64,000 nucleotides of DNA from Onishia taeanensis (GTDB taxonomy: Bacteria; Pseudomonadota; Gammaproteobacteria; Pseudomonadales; Halomonadaceae). Location of the stretch: positions 248,001 to 312,000 of the forward strand of contig NZ_JABVXC010000001.1 in the NCBI RefSeq assembly GCF_013349955.1, written 5' to 3'. This document shows positions 17,240 to 27,391 of this stretch, one piece after another; position 1 is the first letter of the stretch; every line of letters begins with the position of its first letter. The position numbers and the translations under genes were made by a program. Under the pieces are notes generated by a model. That model did not search any database. It saw only the letters and a list, made by a program, of their open reading frames with translations, and had not been told where the DNA came from.

Positions 17240-17477
17240 CGCCATTGACGCAAATAATTCGTCACAGAGCAGCACGAATTTCACAGGGCATTCATCAACT
17301 TGCGCTCTTAATGTGCGCAAAGCCGCGCCATGCGCGGGCGGTGGGCATTTCCGCGCCCATTCTGCCCGCCTTGCGCTATCGACAGATTCGCCTGATTCCG
17401 CCGACACCATCCAGCGAATTCGGCCCGAACGCACCAAGGATTTCACCTATCGGCAACTCGCCTAAAAATGAAGATGC

Positions 17478-18257
17478 TTATGCATTGGCTTTGGCGAGGG
17501 CCATGCGGGCGGCGATCATCGCTGCCGCCTCAGCGATCAGGTCAGACTGACGCAGCCCACTGCGGCGGGTCGGCGTCCAGTCATGATCTCCCGCCTCCAG
17601 AAAGTGAACCTCAGCGCAGTCGGGCAGCGCATAGCCTTCCACTTCCTCACGACGGCCGAAGGGATCACGAGTGCCTTGCAGCACCAGCGTCGGACAGGCA
17701 AGCGCCGGCCAATGCGCCAGGCGGGTTCGCTCGGGCTTGCCCGGCGGATGAAAGGGATAACCACACAGCGCCAGGCCCGCCACACCTGTCTGATTCACCC
17801 CCTCGCCCCCCGGAGCGGCCCGTGGCGCTTCACCCCGTACGGCGGCCAGTAGGCTGGCCACACGTCCGCCCATCGACTTGCCGCCCAGCCAGGGCGCGGG
17901 CAAACCAGCCTGCGACAAGAAGTCGCACCAACCGGCCAGCTCTTCTACCAGCCGCTCGACCTTGGGTGGCGGTCGCCGACGGCCTTCCTGTCGCATCTGC
18001 TGCAGGTAGGCAAACTCGATCGCCAGCACCTGCACCCCCTCCTGGACAAGTGCCTCGCGCAGCGCGACCAGAAAGGTCGATTCCTGGCCGGCGCCGGCCC
18101 CATGGGTCAACAGCAGTCGGCCATGAATCGCCTCGCCGCTGACCTCGATTGGCCCTCGCTCTGGAATCCACCAGGTGCCCGCCTGCCCCTGGGCGAGTCG
18201 CTGCCCGAGCTCAGCCGGAGTTTGCAGCGACTCGCTGGCGTCAATGAGGTATGCCAC
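17478..18257 (-). CDS. Alpha/beta hydrolase of the KANL3/Tex30 type
   Basis: A 259-residue alpha/beta-hydrolase-fold protein. The nucleophile elbow is GGKSMGGRVAS (Ser about residue 132), the oxyanion region is LLTHGAGAGQES (about 50), the acid is probably in LQGTRDPFG and the His in AGDHDW. This arrangement, short and without a lid insertion, matches the bacterial members of the KANL3/Tex30 family, whose substrates are unknown. The start is a GTG at 18257 with GGAGAGTAA just upstream. It is divergent from ccoN, sharing the upstream region at 18258-18442, so co-regulation by oxygen is possible but unproven. Confidence 0.82.
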   Translation of the reverse strand: MAYLIDASESLQTPAELGQRLAQGQAGTWWIPERGPIEVSGEAIHGRLLLTHGAGAGQESTFLVALREALVQEGVQVLAIEFAYLQQMRQEGRRRPPPKVERLVEELAGWCDFLSQAGLPAPWLGGKSMGGRVASLLAAVRGEAPRAAPGGEGVNQTGVAGLALCGYPFHPPGKPERTRLAHWPALACPTLVLQGTRDPFGRREEVEGYALPDCAEVHFLEAGDHDWTPTRRSGLRQSDLIAEAAAMIAARMALAKANA

Positions 18258-18354
18258 TTACTCTCCTATAAATAACCAAGAAGTAATAACGAACATGTGC
18301 ATGAGCTTCTGGTGCGGGTACCGCGAGCGCTGGACTAGAATCGCTTCCAGACTC

Positions 18355-18368
18355 TTGATCTGCATCAT
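18355..18368 (+). promoter_or_regulatory. Anr/Fnr box upstream of ccoN
   Basis: TTGATctgcATCAT matches the Fnr/Anr consensus TTGAT-N4-ATCAA at 9 of 10 defined positions. It is centred at 18361.5, 81 bases before the ccoN ATG. A class II position (-41.5) would put the transcription start near 18403, with a poor -10 (CACACT, 18391-18396) as expected for an activator-dependent promoter. The regulator itself is encoded at 28957-29703. Confidence 0.8.
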
Positions 18369-18442
18369 TATGGCGGCGGCATGCCTCGGGCACACTCCGG
18401 TTTTGGACGTCTCCCCGACACCGCGTTCAATGGGAACCTGAC

Positions 18443-19867
<1,425 letters not shown>

Positions 19868-19880
19868 GGGACCTGCACCG

Positions 19881-20489
19881 ATGAGACACGAGATAGTCGA
19901 AAAGAACGTGGGGCTGCTCGCCGTGCTGATTCTGCTGGTGATCAGTTTCGGCGGCCTCGCCGAGATCGTCCCGCTGTTCTTCCAGAAGGAGACGACCCAG
20001 CCGGTGGCGGGCCTCGAACCACTGAGCCCGCTGGAGCTCGAGGGTCGCGATATCTACATCCGCGAAGGCTGTGTGGGCTGTCACTCGCAGATGATCCGCC
20101 CCTTCCGCGCCGAGACCGAGCGCTACGGGCACTACAGCGTGGCCGGCGAGTTCGTCTACGATCACCCCTTCCTGTGGGGATCCAAGCGTACCGGCCCGGA
20201 CCTGGCGCGGGTCGGCGGTCGCTACTCGGACGACTGGCACCGGGCGCACCTGTACAACCCGCGGGACGTGGTGCCGGAATCCAAGATGCCCGCCTACCCC
20301 TGGCTATTCGACAACACCCTCGACGGCGAGGCCACCGAGACCAAGATGCGCGCCCTGCAAAGCATGGGCGTGCCCTACACCGATGAGCAGATCGCTGGCG
20401 CCGGGGACAGGATTCGTGGCGAACAGGAAATCACCGCGCTGGTCGCCTACCTGCAGCAGTTGGGTACCGTTCTCAAGGGTGCGCGTTGA
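19881..20489 (+). CDS. ccoO: Cytochrome c oxidase, cbb3-type, subunit II
   Basis: A 202-residue membrane-anchored monohaem cytochrome c that passes electrons from CcoP to CcoN. One N-terminal membrane helix (about 9-33) is followed by the haem-binding site CVGCH at 64-68. The conserved [19 protein letters not shown] context and the distal methionine region ([10 protein letters not shown]) are both present. Its TGA overlaps the possible TTG start of ccoQ. Confidence 0.96.
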   Translation: MRHEIVEKNVGLLAVLILLVISFGGLAEIVPLFFQKETTQPVAGLEPLSPLELEGRDIYIREGCVGCHSQMIRPFRAETERYGHYSVAGEFVYDHPFLWGSKRTGPDLARVGGRYSDDWHRAHLYNPRDVVPESKMPAYPWLFDNTLDGEATETKMRALQSMGVPYTDEQIAGAGDRIRGEQEITALVAYLQQLGTVLKGAR

Positions 20490-20491
20490 TC

Positions 20492-20704
20492 ATGGACATG
20501 GGCACCTTTCGCGGCATCACCACCCTGCTGATCCTGATCGCCTTTCTCGGCATCGTGGCCTGGGCCTACTCGAAGCGTCGCCGCAAGGACTTCGATGAGG
20601 CAGCCAATCTGCCCTTCGCCGACGAACAGGACGACGCGGGGCATGACGACCGTGCCTCGCCGGACGTGGATGCCCGACAGGACAGGGGAGACAGGAACAC
20701 ATGA
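20492..20704 (+). CDS. ccoQ: Cbb3-type cytochrome oxidase component CcoQ
   Basis: A 70-residue protein with a single membrane helix (about 5-25), then a basic patch (SKRRRKDF) and the family motif DEAANLPFADEQ. CcoQ stabilises or assembles the cbb3 complex. The start MDMGTFRG at 20492 fits the family; a TTG two codons upstream (20486) overlaps the ccoO stop and is an alternative. Its stop overlaps the ccoP ATG by four bases (ATGA, 20701-20704), indicating translational coupling. Confidence 0.9.
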   Translation: MDMGTFRGITTLLILIAFLGIVAWAYSKRRRKDFDEAANLPFADEQDDAGHDDRASPDVDARQDRGDRNT

Positions 20705-21624
20705 ACAACCTATGGGGCGACTCCCTTTCAGGCTTCTGGAGTGGTTGGATCATCGTCATCACGCTGGGCACCATCGCCTTCTGCTGGTGGATCCTGTTCG
20801 CCAACCGCAAGACCGACAAGGTCCCGGACGCCGAGGGCAACGTGGGCACCACCGGCCACCAGGCCGATGGCATCGAGGAATATGATAACCCGCTGCCGCG
20901 CTGGTGGTTCATGCTGTTCGCCGGCACCATCATCTTCGCGCTCGGTTATCTCGCCCTCTATCCCGGGCTTGGCAACTATGGCGGCCTGCTCGGCTGGACT
21001 CAGGAAAGTCAGTGGGACCAGGAAGTGGCACGCGCCGAGGAGCGCTATGCGCCCATCTTCGCTCAGTACAACAGCGTACCGGTGCCCGAACTTGCCAAAG
21101 ACAGCGAGGCCATGCGCGTCGGCGAGCGCATCTTCCTCAATAACTGCGCGGTCTGCCACGGCTCCAATGCCCAGGGCGGCTACGGCTTCCCCAATCTGAC
21201 CGACGACGACTGGCTGTATGGCGGCGCGCCGGAGGACATCAAGACCACATTGCGCAACGGTCGCAACGGCCTGATGCCCGCTTGGCAGCAGCTCGGCGAG
21301 ACCAACATCGACAATGTGGCCAACTACGTGATGTCGCTCTCCGGCGCCGAGCATGACGCCGACGCCGCAGCCCTTGGCCAGCCGATCTTCGCCGCCTCCT
21401 GCGTGGCCTGCCACGGGCCGCAAGCCAAGGGCAATCAGGCGCTGGGCGCACCCAATCTGACCGATGACATCTGGCTCTACCGACAGCCCGGCCAGCCACT
21501 GGGCGACGCCATCCGTCAGACCCTGCGCAATGGCCGTAACGGTCATATGCCCGCTCAGGCTCCCTACATCGGCGAAGACAAGGTGCACCTGGTCACCGCT
21601 TACGTTTACAGCCTCTCGCACTGA
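20701..21624 (+). CDS. ccoP: Cytochrome c oxidase, cbb3-type, subunit III
   Basis: A 307-residue dihaem cytochrome c, the electron entry subunit of the cbb3 oxidase. Two membrane helices (about 12-34 and 68-88) precede two cytochrome domains with haem sites CAVCH (149-153) and CVACH (234-238). Conserved YDNPLPRWW lies before the second helix. An 8-bp stem (CGGGTGCG/CGCACCCG, 21637-21661) follows the stop and separates structural from assembly genes without an obvious T-tract. Confidence 0.96.
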   Translation: MNNLWGDSLSGFWSGWIIVITLGTIAFCWWILFANRKTDKVPDAEGNVGTTGHQADGIEEYDNPLPRWWFMLFAGTIIFALGYLALYPGLGNYGGLLGWTQESQWDQEVARAEERYAPIFAQYNSVPVPELAKDSEAMRVGERIFLNNCAVCHGSNAQGGYGFPNLTDDDWLYGGAPEDIKTTLRNGRNGLMPAWQQLGETNIDNVANYVMSLSGAEHDADAAALGQPIFAASCVACHGPQAKGNQALGAPNLTDDIWLYRQPGQPLGDAIRQTLRNGRNGHMPAQAPYIGEDKVHLVTAYVYSLSH

Positions 21625-21744
21625 GTCATCGCTGGCCGGGTGCGTCTCGCCGTCGCACCCGACCGCCTGCCAGTTAACCGACCGCTACAATAGCGATGTG
21701 CCCGACATCCGCCGGGCCTCCAAGAGCCCCGACGCGGTGATGTC

Positions 21745-23178
21745 ATGTCCGACAGGATTCCCACTCAAGACGTAACGACAGACGCAAGCGTCGGCCATCA
21801 TGATCCGGCGCCAGCGACGTCCACCGCCATGTACCAAAGCCGGCGTCATATCTACGTGCGCGAGATCAAGGGCGTCTTCCAGCGCCTGAGACGCGCCGCC
21901 AACTGGGTGCTGATGGGCCTGTTCTTCGGTCTGCCCTGGCTTTCCTGGGGCGGTCGACCACTGATTCTGTTCGACCTGCCCGCCCGCCAGTTCCACATCT
22001 TCGGCGGCACCTTCTATCCCCAGGAGTTCATGCTGGTGTCCTGGCTATTGATCATCTGCGCCTTCGGACTCTTCTTCATCACCGTTTTCGCCGGGCGAGT
22101 GTGGTGCGGCTATACCTGCCCGCAGAGCGTCTGGACCTGGCTCTACATCTGGGTCGAAAAAGTCACCGAAGGCCGCCGCAACCGACGCATCAAGCTCGAC
22201 CGGCAGCCCATGAGCCTCGACAAGGCCTGGCGCAAGGGGGCCAAGCACCTGCTGTGGCTCGTCATCGCCCTGGCCACCGGACTGGCCTTCGTCGGCTACT
22301 TCACACCCATCGAAGGGTTGATCGCCGATCTCGTCCACTTCGAGCTGGGCGGCTGGGCGCTGTTCTGGACTGGGTTCTTCACGGTATTCACCTACTTGAA
22401 CGCCGGCTGGCTGCGCGAACAGGTGTGCATTTACATGTGCCCCTATGCCCGCTTCCAGTCGGTAATGTTCGATCAGGATACCCTTGTCGTGTCTTACGAC
22501 AGCGCTCGCGGCGAGCCGCGTGGCGCCCGCAAGAAGTCCGCCGACCACCGCGCAGCCGGGCTCGGCGACTGCATCGACTGCGACCTGTGCGTGCAGGTAT
22601 GTCCCACCGGCATCGATATCCGTGATGGCCTGCAGTACGAATGCATCAGCTGTGCGGCCTGTATCGATGCCTGCGATAGCGTAATGGACAAGATGGGCTA
22701 TCCCCGTGGCCTGATTCGCTATACCACCGAGCATGCGCTGGAAGGCGGCACGACCCATATCCTGCGCCCACGGCTGATCGGCTACCTGGCGGCCCTGCTG
22801 GTGATGATCGGCCTGTTCGCCTGGGCGGTGAGCGACCGCGCCAGCCTGGCATTCGATATCGAGCGAGACCGTAACCAGCTCTACCAGATGACGTCGGACG
22901 GTCGCATCAGCAATGCCTACACCCTGACCATCCGCAACCTGGATGACCGCGAACATACCTACCGCATCAGCATGCAGGGCCTACCGGGCATCGAACTGAT
23001 CGGCAGCGAAGCGGTCACCATTGGCGCGGGCGATAGCCGTCTAGTCACTCTGCAGGCCGTCGTCGACGCCGATGCCATCAGCCGCCCCAGTCACGAGCTG
23101 CAGGTAATTCTCGAGGCCAGCGATGACAACATCCGCCAGGCACATGAGACCCGCTTCATCGGACAGATCAGGAGATAA
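21745..23178 (+). CDS. ccoG: Cytochrome oxidase accessory protein CcoG (RdxA/FixG)
   Basis: A 477-residue polyferredoxin-like membrane protein needed for cbb3 assembly; CcoG is reported to reduce copper during Cu_B delivery. Features: several membrane helices (starting near residue 50), the CGYTCPQSVWTW and CIYMCPYARFQ motifs, two ferredoxin-type clusters (CIDCDLCVQVCPTG and CISCAACIDACD, about 275-312) and a C-terminal Ig-like periplasmic domain (FixG_C) from about residue 365. A TACAAT hexamer at 21686-21691 may be a secondary promoter for ccoGHIS, but no matching -35 box is seen. Confidence 0.95.
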   Translation: MSDRIPTQDVTTDASVGHHDPAPATSTAMYQSRRHIYVREIKGVFQRLRRAANWVLMGLFFGLPWLSWGGRPLILFDLPARQFHIFGGTFYPQEFMLVSWLLIICAFGLFFITVFAGRVWCGYTCPQSVWTWLYIWVEKVTEGRRNRRIKLDRQPMSLDKAWRKGAKHLLWLVIALATGLAFVGYFTPIEGLIADLVHFELGGWALFWTGFFTVFTYLNAGWLREQVCIYMCPYARFQSVMFDQDTLVVSYDSARGEPRGARKKSADHRAAGLGDCIDCDLCVQVCPTGIDIRDGLQYECISCAACIDACDSVMDKMGYPRGLIRYTTEHALEGGTTHILRPRLIGYLAALLVMIGLFAWAVSDRASLAFDIERDRNQLYQMTSDGRISNAYTLTIRNLDDREHTYRISMQGLPGIELIGSEAVTIGAGDSRLVTLQAVVDADAISRPSHELQVILEASDDNIRQAHETRFIGQIRR

Positions 23179-23180
23179 CC

Positions 23181-23699
23181 TTGAACTCTCAGCCGACTAA
23201 CCCCTGGTACAAGGAGTTCTGGCCCTGGATGATCCTGGCCGTGCTAGGCTCTTCGATCATCGCCGGCACCACCTTCCTGGTGCTGTCGATCACCAGCTAC
23301 GACGGTATGGTCGAGGACAACTATTACAAGACGGGGCTGGCCATCAACCAGGTGATCGAGCAGGATCACCGCGCCACCGAGATGGGCATGGCCGCCAGGA
23401 TCCGCGTCGATGACCTGACCGGTGACATCAATGTCGATCTCAGTGGCGAGGCCCGGCCCCAGCGACTGCTGCTGACGCTGATCTTTCCCACCCGCGACGA
23501 TCGCGACCAGCAGCTGATCCTCGAGCACGTTCATGGCAGCCACTACGTCGGCCAGGCACCAAGTCAGCTCGAGTATCGCTGGTACCTGCAGCTGGAGCCC
23601 GACGTTCAGGCCCCCGAATGGCGCCTGCAGGGTGAAGCGACCTTCCCCAGTGCAGAGGCCTTCCGCCTGAAGGCTCGGGCGCCCGACGAAAGCCAGTGA
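23181..23699 (+). CDS. ccoH: FixH/CcoH family cbb3 assembly protein
   Basis: A 172-residue single-span membrane protein. WYKEFWPWMILAVLGSSIIAGTTFLVLS (about 9-36) holds the membrane helix, and DNYYKTGLAINQ follows as in FixH/CcoH proteins, which help assemble cbb3 oxidase. The start is a TTG at 23181 with AGGAGATAACC directly upstream; no ATG fits. It begins two bases after ccoG ends, so the two are probably co-translated. Confidence 0.92.
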   Translation: MNSQPTNPWYKEFWPWMILAVLGSSIIAGTTFLVLSITSYDGMVEDNYYKTGLAINQVIEQDHRATEMGMAARIRVDDLTGDINVDLSGEARPQRLLLTLIFPTRDDRDQQLILEHVHGSHYVGQAPSQLEYRWYLQLEPDVQAPEWRLQGEATFPSAEAFRLKARAPDESQ

Positions 23700-23757
23700 G
23701 GTCCATGATCGATAAGCGCCCCTTTCAGATCACCCTTGAGATCAGGCTTGCCGTCCT

Positions 23758-26241
23758 ATGAGTGTCGAGACGGCCTCGCAGGGTGTCGATAGCCGCTGCT
23801 ATCACTGCGGCAACCCGGTGCCCAAAGGCGCTCCCTGGCAGTTAGTGGTAGATGACCGGCCCCACTCGCTGTGCTGTCCCGGCTGCGAGGCGGTAGCCCG
23901 CGCCATCATCGCGAGCGGACTCTCGAGCTACTACCGCTTTCGTACCGAACTGCCCGAAAGGCCCTCGAACGACGCCAACACCCGTCGCGCCCAGGCCGAG
24001 ACCTGGCAGGTATTCGACGACCCGGCACTGCAAGGCGAATTCGTGCATGCCGACGGCGATAGCCTGACCGCTACCCTAGCGGTAGACGGCATCACCTGCG
24101 CGGCCTGCGCCTGGCTGATCGAACACCGCCTGAACGCCCTCGATGGCGTTACCTCGAGCGCAGTGAATCTGAGCCATCACCGGCTAAGCGTTAGCTGGGA
24201 CCCGTCGCGCCTCAAGCTCTCTGCGCTGCTCGCCGAGCTCGCCGCCATCGGCTATCCCGCCCAACCCTACGCGCCCGACCAGGCACATCAGCGGCTCAAG
24301 CATGACGAGCGCATGGGCGTGCGGCGGCTGATCGTCGCCGCGGTGGCGATGATGCAGGTGATGATGTTCTCCGTGCCGATCTACTTGAGCGGCCCCGGCG
24401 AGATATCCGGGGACTTCCTGGCACTCTTCCACTGGCTGTCCTTCGCTCTGGCCACCCCGGTGGTGTTTTTTTCGGCGGTGCCCTTCTTCCAGAATGCTCT
24501 GCGCGATCTGCGCAACCGCACCCTGGGCATGGACGTGCCAGTCTCGCTGGCGATCGGCGGTGCCTATCTGGCCAGCGGCTACGCGGTGATCGTCGGTCAT
24601 GGCGAGGTCTACTTCGACTCGGTGTCGATGTTCACCTTCTTTCTGCTGTTCGGGCGCTATGTAGAGATGCGCGCCCGACGCCGCAGCGGCCACAGCGGCA
24701 ATGCGCTGGCCGGGGTGCTGCCCGCCTCGGCGACGCGTCTTGAGGCCGATGGCAGCGAGCGCGTACTACCCGCCAACCGCCTGGTGGCCGGCGACCGGGT
24801 GCTGGTGCGGCCCGGCCATGGCGTGCCCGCCGACGGGGTGATCGAAGACGGCACCGCGAGCCTGGATGAATCGATGCTCACCGGCGAGTCCCGCCCGGTC
24901 ACCCGCTGCCCTGGAGACGCCGTGACCGGCGGCAGCCACAACGTCGACAGCCCGCTGGTGGTGCGCGTCACCCATGTCGGCCGCGAGGCGCGTGCGTCGG
25001 CGATTCTGGATCTTACCGATAGGGCCTTCGCCAAGCGCCCGCGCATCGCCGAACTGGCCAGCCGCTGGGCGCATGTCTTCGTGCTGCGCCTGCTGGTGGT
25101 CAGCCTCGGCGTGGCCATCGCCTGGGCCTACATCGACCCGTCTCGGGCGCTGTGGGTCACGCTCTCGGTGCTGGTGGTGACCTGCCCCTGCGCCCTGGCA
25201 CTGGCCACGCCCACGGCGCTGACCGCCAGCCACGGCCGGCTGCGCCGCCGCGGATTCCTGATCACCCGCGCCCACGCCCTCGAGGGACTCGCCCAGGCCA
25301 GCCGGGTCATCTTCGACAAGACCGGCACCCTGACCACCGGCCAGATGACGCTGGTCGAGACACGGCCCATCGCCGGGATCGATCCGCAGCGGGCACGCGC
25401 CCTGGCCGCCGCCTTGGAAGCGCACTCCGAGCATCCCATCGCCCGGGCCTTCACCCCTCACCGGGATATCACCATCCACGCCGAGGCCGTCATCAACCGC
25501 CCCGGACAAGGACTGGAAGGCCGCCTCGAAGGGCGCTGCTGGCGGATTGGCAAACCGGCTTTCGCCGCCGGCAGCGACACCCCGGCACCCCCCGATCAAG
25601 GCCAATGGCTGCTGCTCGCCTGCGACGGCAAGCCGAGTGCCTGGTTCGCGCTCAAGGATGACCTGCGCGACGACGCCCCGGCCACCGTGTCGGCTCTCAA
25701 GCAGCTGGGGCTATCGGTCGAGCTGCTCTCCGGCGATCAGAGGGCATCGGTTGAGGACCTCGCTGAGCGGCTGGGCATTGATAACTGGAGCGCCAGCGCC
25801 AGCCCCGAGGACAAGCTTGCCCATGTCGAGGCCCTGCAGGCACAGGGAGAGTCGGTGGTGATGGTCGGCGACGGCATCAATGACGTGCCGGTGCTGGCCG
25901 GCGCCGAGGTGTCGATCGCCATGAACGGCGCCACCGACCTGGCCCGCACCCGTGCCGATGCCGTGCTGCTCAGCCCGCACCTGTCGCGTATCGTCGAAGC
26001 CATTGAGGTCAGCCGCTCAACTCGCCGCATCATTCGCCAGAACCTGGGCTGGGCGCTGTGCTACAACCTGACCGCGCTGCCACTGGCCGCCTGCGGCCTG
26101 GTACCCCCCTGGCTCGCCGCCATCGGCATGTCGGCAAGCTCGCTGGTGGTGGTCGGCAACGCCCTGCGGCTGAGCCGCCCCCATCGAAGCGCACTCACCG
26201 ATGCCACACCGCGGCCTAACGCCCGAACAGAGCCCCTATGA
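23758..26241 (+). CDS. ccoI: Copper-translocating P-type ATPase for cbb3 assembly (CcoI/FixI)
   Basis: An 827-residue P1B-type ATPase that exports Cu+ across the inner membrane for Cu_B insertion rather than copper resistance. In order: N-terminal CYHCGNPVP ferredoxin-like Cys motif, a heavy-metal-associated domain with CAAC (Cys114 and Cys117), eight expected membrane helices, an actuator with TGES, the ion-pathway CPC (476-478), the phosphorylation motif DKTGT (Asp520) and the hinge GDGINDVP. The unusual N-terminal Cys cluster is a FixI/CcoI hallmark. It overlaps ccoS by four bases. Confidence 0.94.
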   Translation: MSVETASQGVDSRCYHCGNPVPKGAPWQLVVDDRPHSLCCPGCEAVARAIIASGLSSYYRFRTELPERPSNDANTRRAQAETWQVFDDPALQGEFVHADGDSLTATLAVDGITCAACAWLIEHRLNALDGVTSSAVNLSHHRLSVSWDPSRLKLSALLAELAAIGYPAQPYAPDQAHQRLKHDERMGVRRLIVAAVAMMQVMMFSVPIYLSGPGEISGDFLALFHWLSFALATPVVFFSAVPFFQNALRDLRNRTLGMDVPVSLAIGGAYLASGYAVIVGHGEVYFDSVSMFTFFLLFGRYVEMRARRRSGHSGNALAGVLPASATRLEADGSERVLPANRLVAGDRVLVRPGHGVPADGVIEDGTASLDESMLTGESRPVTRCPGDAVTGGSHNVDSPLVVRVTHVGREARASAILDLTDRAFAKRPRIAELASRWAHVFVLRLLVVSLGVAIAWAYIDPSRALWVTLSVLVVTCPCALALATPTALTASHGRLRRRGFLITRAHALEGLAQASRVIFDKTGTLTTGQMTLVETRPIAGIDPQRARALAAALEAHSEHPIARAFTPHRDITIHAEAVINRPGQGLEGRLEGRCWRIGKPAFAAGSDTPAPPDQGQWLLLACDGKPSAWFALKDDLRDDAPATVSALKQLGLSVELLSGDQRASVEDLAERLGIDNWSASASPEDKLAHVEALQAQGESVVMVGDGINDVPVLAGAEVSIAMNGATDLARTRADAVLLSPHLSRIVEAIEVSRSTRRIIRQNLGWALCYNLTALPLAACGLVPPWLAAIGMSASSLVVVGNALRLSRPHRSALTDATPRPNARTEPL

Positions 26242-26600
26242 GCATTCTCTACCTGCTGATCCCCTTGTCTCTGCTCCTGCTGTCGCTGGCCGTCTGGGCC
26301 TTCTTCTGGGCGGTCAAGAACGACCAGTTCGATGACCTCGAAGGTCCAGCGCATCGCATTCTCTTCGACGATGACGACAATGACCTCTCGCCGGCTGCCC
26401 GTCAGCGCCGCGAACAGGCGAAAACCTCGCCCACGAACGCGCGCCAAGCCCAACCCGGTGATGCCCGGTCTAATGAAGCGACGACCCCACAGGCCACAGA
26501 GGACGACAGTAGCGCCAAGCCAAAAGGGCAAGGAGAGAGGGAAGGCAACAGGCAAGAAGAGAGGAAAAAAGACGATGGTCGTGAAGGTGGGCCGCGATGA
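26238..26600 (+). CDS. ccoS: Cbb3 oxidase maturation protein CcoS, with extended tail
   Basis: A 120-residue small membrane protein. The N-terminal helix (SILYLLIPLSLLLLSLAVWAF) followed by WAVKNDQFDDLEGPAHRILFDD is the CcoS signature; CcoS is needed for cofactor insertion into the oxidase. Family members are usually about 50-70 residues, so the hydrophilic tail here (about 55-120, rich in Q, E, K, D and R and of low complexity) is an extension of unknown value. It overlaps ccoI and the next gene by four bases each (ATGA). Confidence 0.9.
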   Translation: MSILYLLIPLSLLLLSLAVWAFFWAVKNDQFDDLEGPAHRILFDDDDNDLSPAARQRREQAKTSPTNARQAQPGDARSNEATTPQATEDDSSAKPKGQGEREGNRQEERKKDDGREGGPR

Positions 26601-27289
26601 ATCCGACCGGCCTCGACCTGCCGCCACTAGCTGCCGCCTTCGTCTTCGGCCTGCTGGGGGGTGCCCACTGCATCGGCATGTGCGGTGGCATCATGAGCGC
26701 GTTGAGTTTCGCCGTACCGCCCAGCATGCGCCATCCGGCAAGGCTCACCGGCCTGTTGCTCGGCTACAATCTGGGACGCATTGCCAGCTACATGCTCGCC
26801 GGCGCCCTGGTGGCCGGGCTCGGCACCCTGATCGGCGGGCTCGACAGCGGGGTGCGCCTGGCGCTGTCGACACTGTCCGCCGTCATGCTGATTCTGATGG
26901 CGCTGTATATCGCCAACTGGTGGAAGGGGCTGCTCAGGGTCGAGGCCGTGGGGCGGCGCCTGTGGCGCCACCTGGAACCGCTTGGCCGACGCCTGATGCC
27001 GGTGGTTACCCTGCCCCAGGCCGTCGCCCTGGGGGCCGTCTGGGGCTGGCTGCCCTGCGGGCTGGTGTATTCGATGTTGGCCTGGAGCCTGGCCACCGCC
27101 GAGCCGCTCGCGGGCACCGCCCTGATGGCGGCCTTCGGCCTCGGTACCCTGCCCGCCCTGCTGGCCACCGGTTTCGCAGCACGTTCGCTCGGCCAACTGA
27201 TCCGCCACCCGGCGACGCGGACCCTGGCGGCCACGCTGATCATCGCCTTCGCACTCTGGCAGCTGGCCAGCGCCTGGCGGCTGATATAA
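26597..27289 (+). CDS. TauE/SafE-like (DsbD_2) membrane protein of the cbb3 cluster
   Basis: A 230-residue membrane protein with about six helices. It carries the family signature GLLGGAHCIGMCGGIMSAL (about 16-34) with two conserved cysteines and a second Cys-containing repeat half (WGWLPCGLVYSMLAW). This family, annotated 'sulfite exporter TauE/SafE' or cytochrome c biogenesis DsbD_2, regularly ends ccoGHIS operons. A role in copper or thiol handling during oxidase maturation is plausible but not shown. It overlaps ccoS by four bases. Confidence 0.88.
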   Translation: MNPTGLDLPPLAAAFVFGLLGGAHCIGMCGGIMSALSFAVPPSMRHPARLTGLLLGYNLGRIASYMLAGALVAGLGTLIGGLDSGVRLALSTLSAVMLILMALYIANWWKGLLRVEAVGRRLWRHLEPLGRRLMPVVTLPQAVALGAVWGWLPCGLVYSMLAWSLATAEPLAGTALMAAFGLGTLPALLATGFAARSLGQLIRHPATRTLAATLIIAFALWQLASAWRLI

Positions 27290-27317
27290 GACTGGCGGGC
27301 CGTCATTTTCACGGGAA

Positions 27318-27331
27318 TTGACCTGGCGCAA
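27318..27331 (+). promoter_or_regulatory. Candidate Anr/Fnr box upstream of hemN
   Basis: TTGACctggCGCAA has a good left half-site (TTGAC) and a poor right one. A -10-like TAGACT (27354-27359) predicts a start near 27366, which puts the box centre (27324.5) at exactly -41.5. Spacing, gene function and the near-consensus ccoN box favour it despite the weak right arm. Confidence 0.45.
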
Positions 27332-27391
27332 GGGGCCAGGCCCCTGGCGGCACTAGACTGGAGGCATTCGCATCCAAAGGAGTGTACCGTG

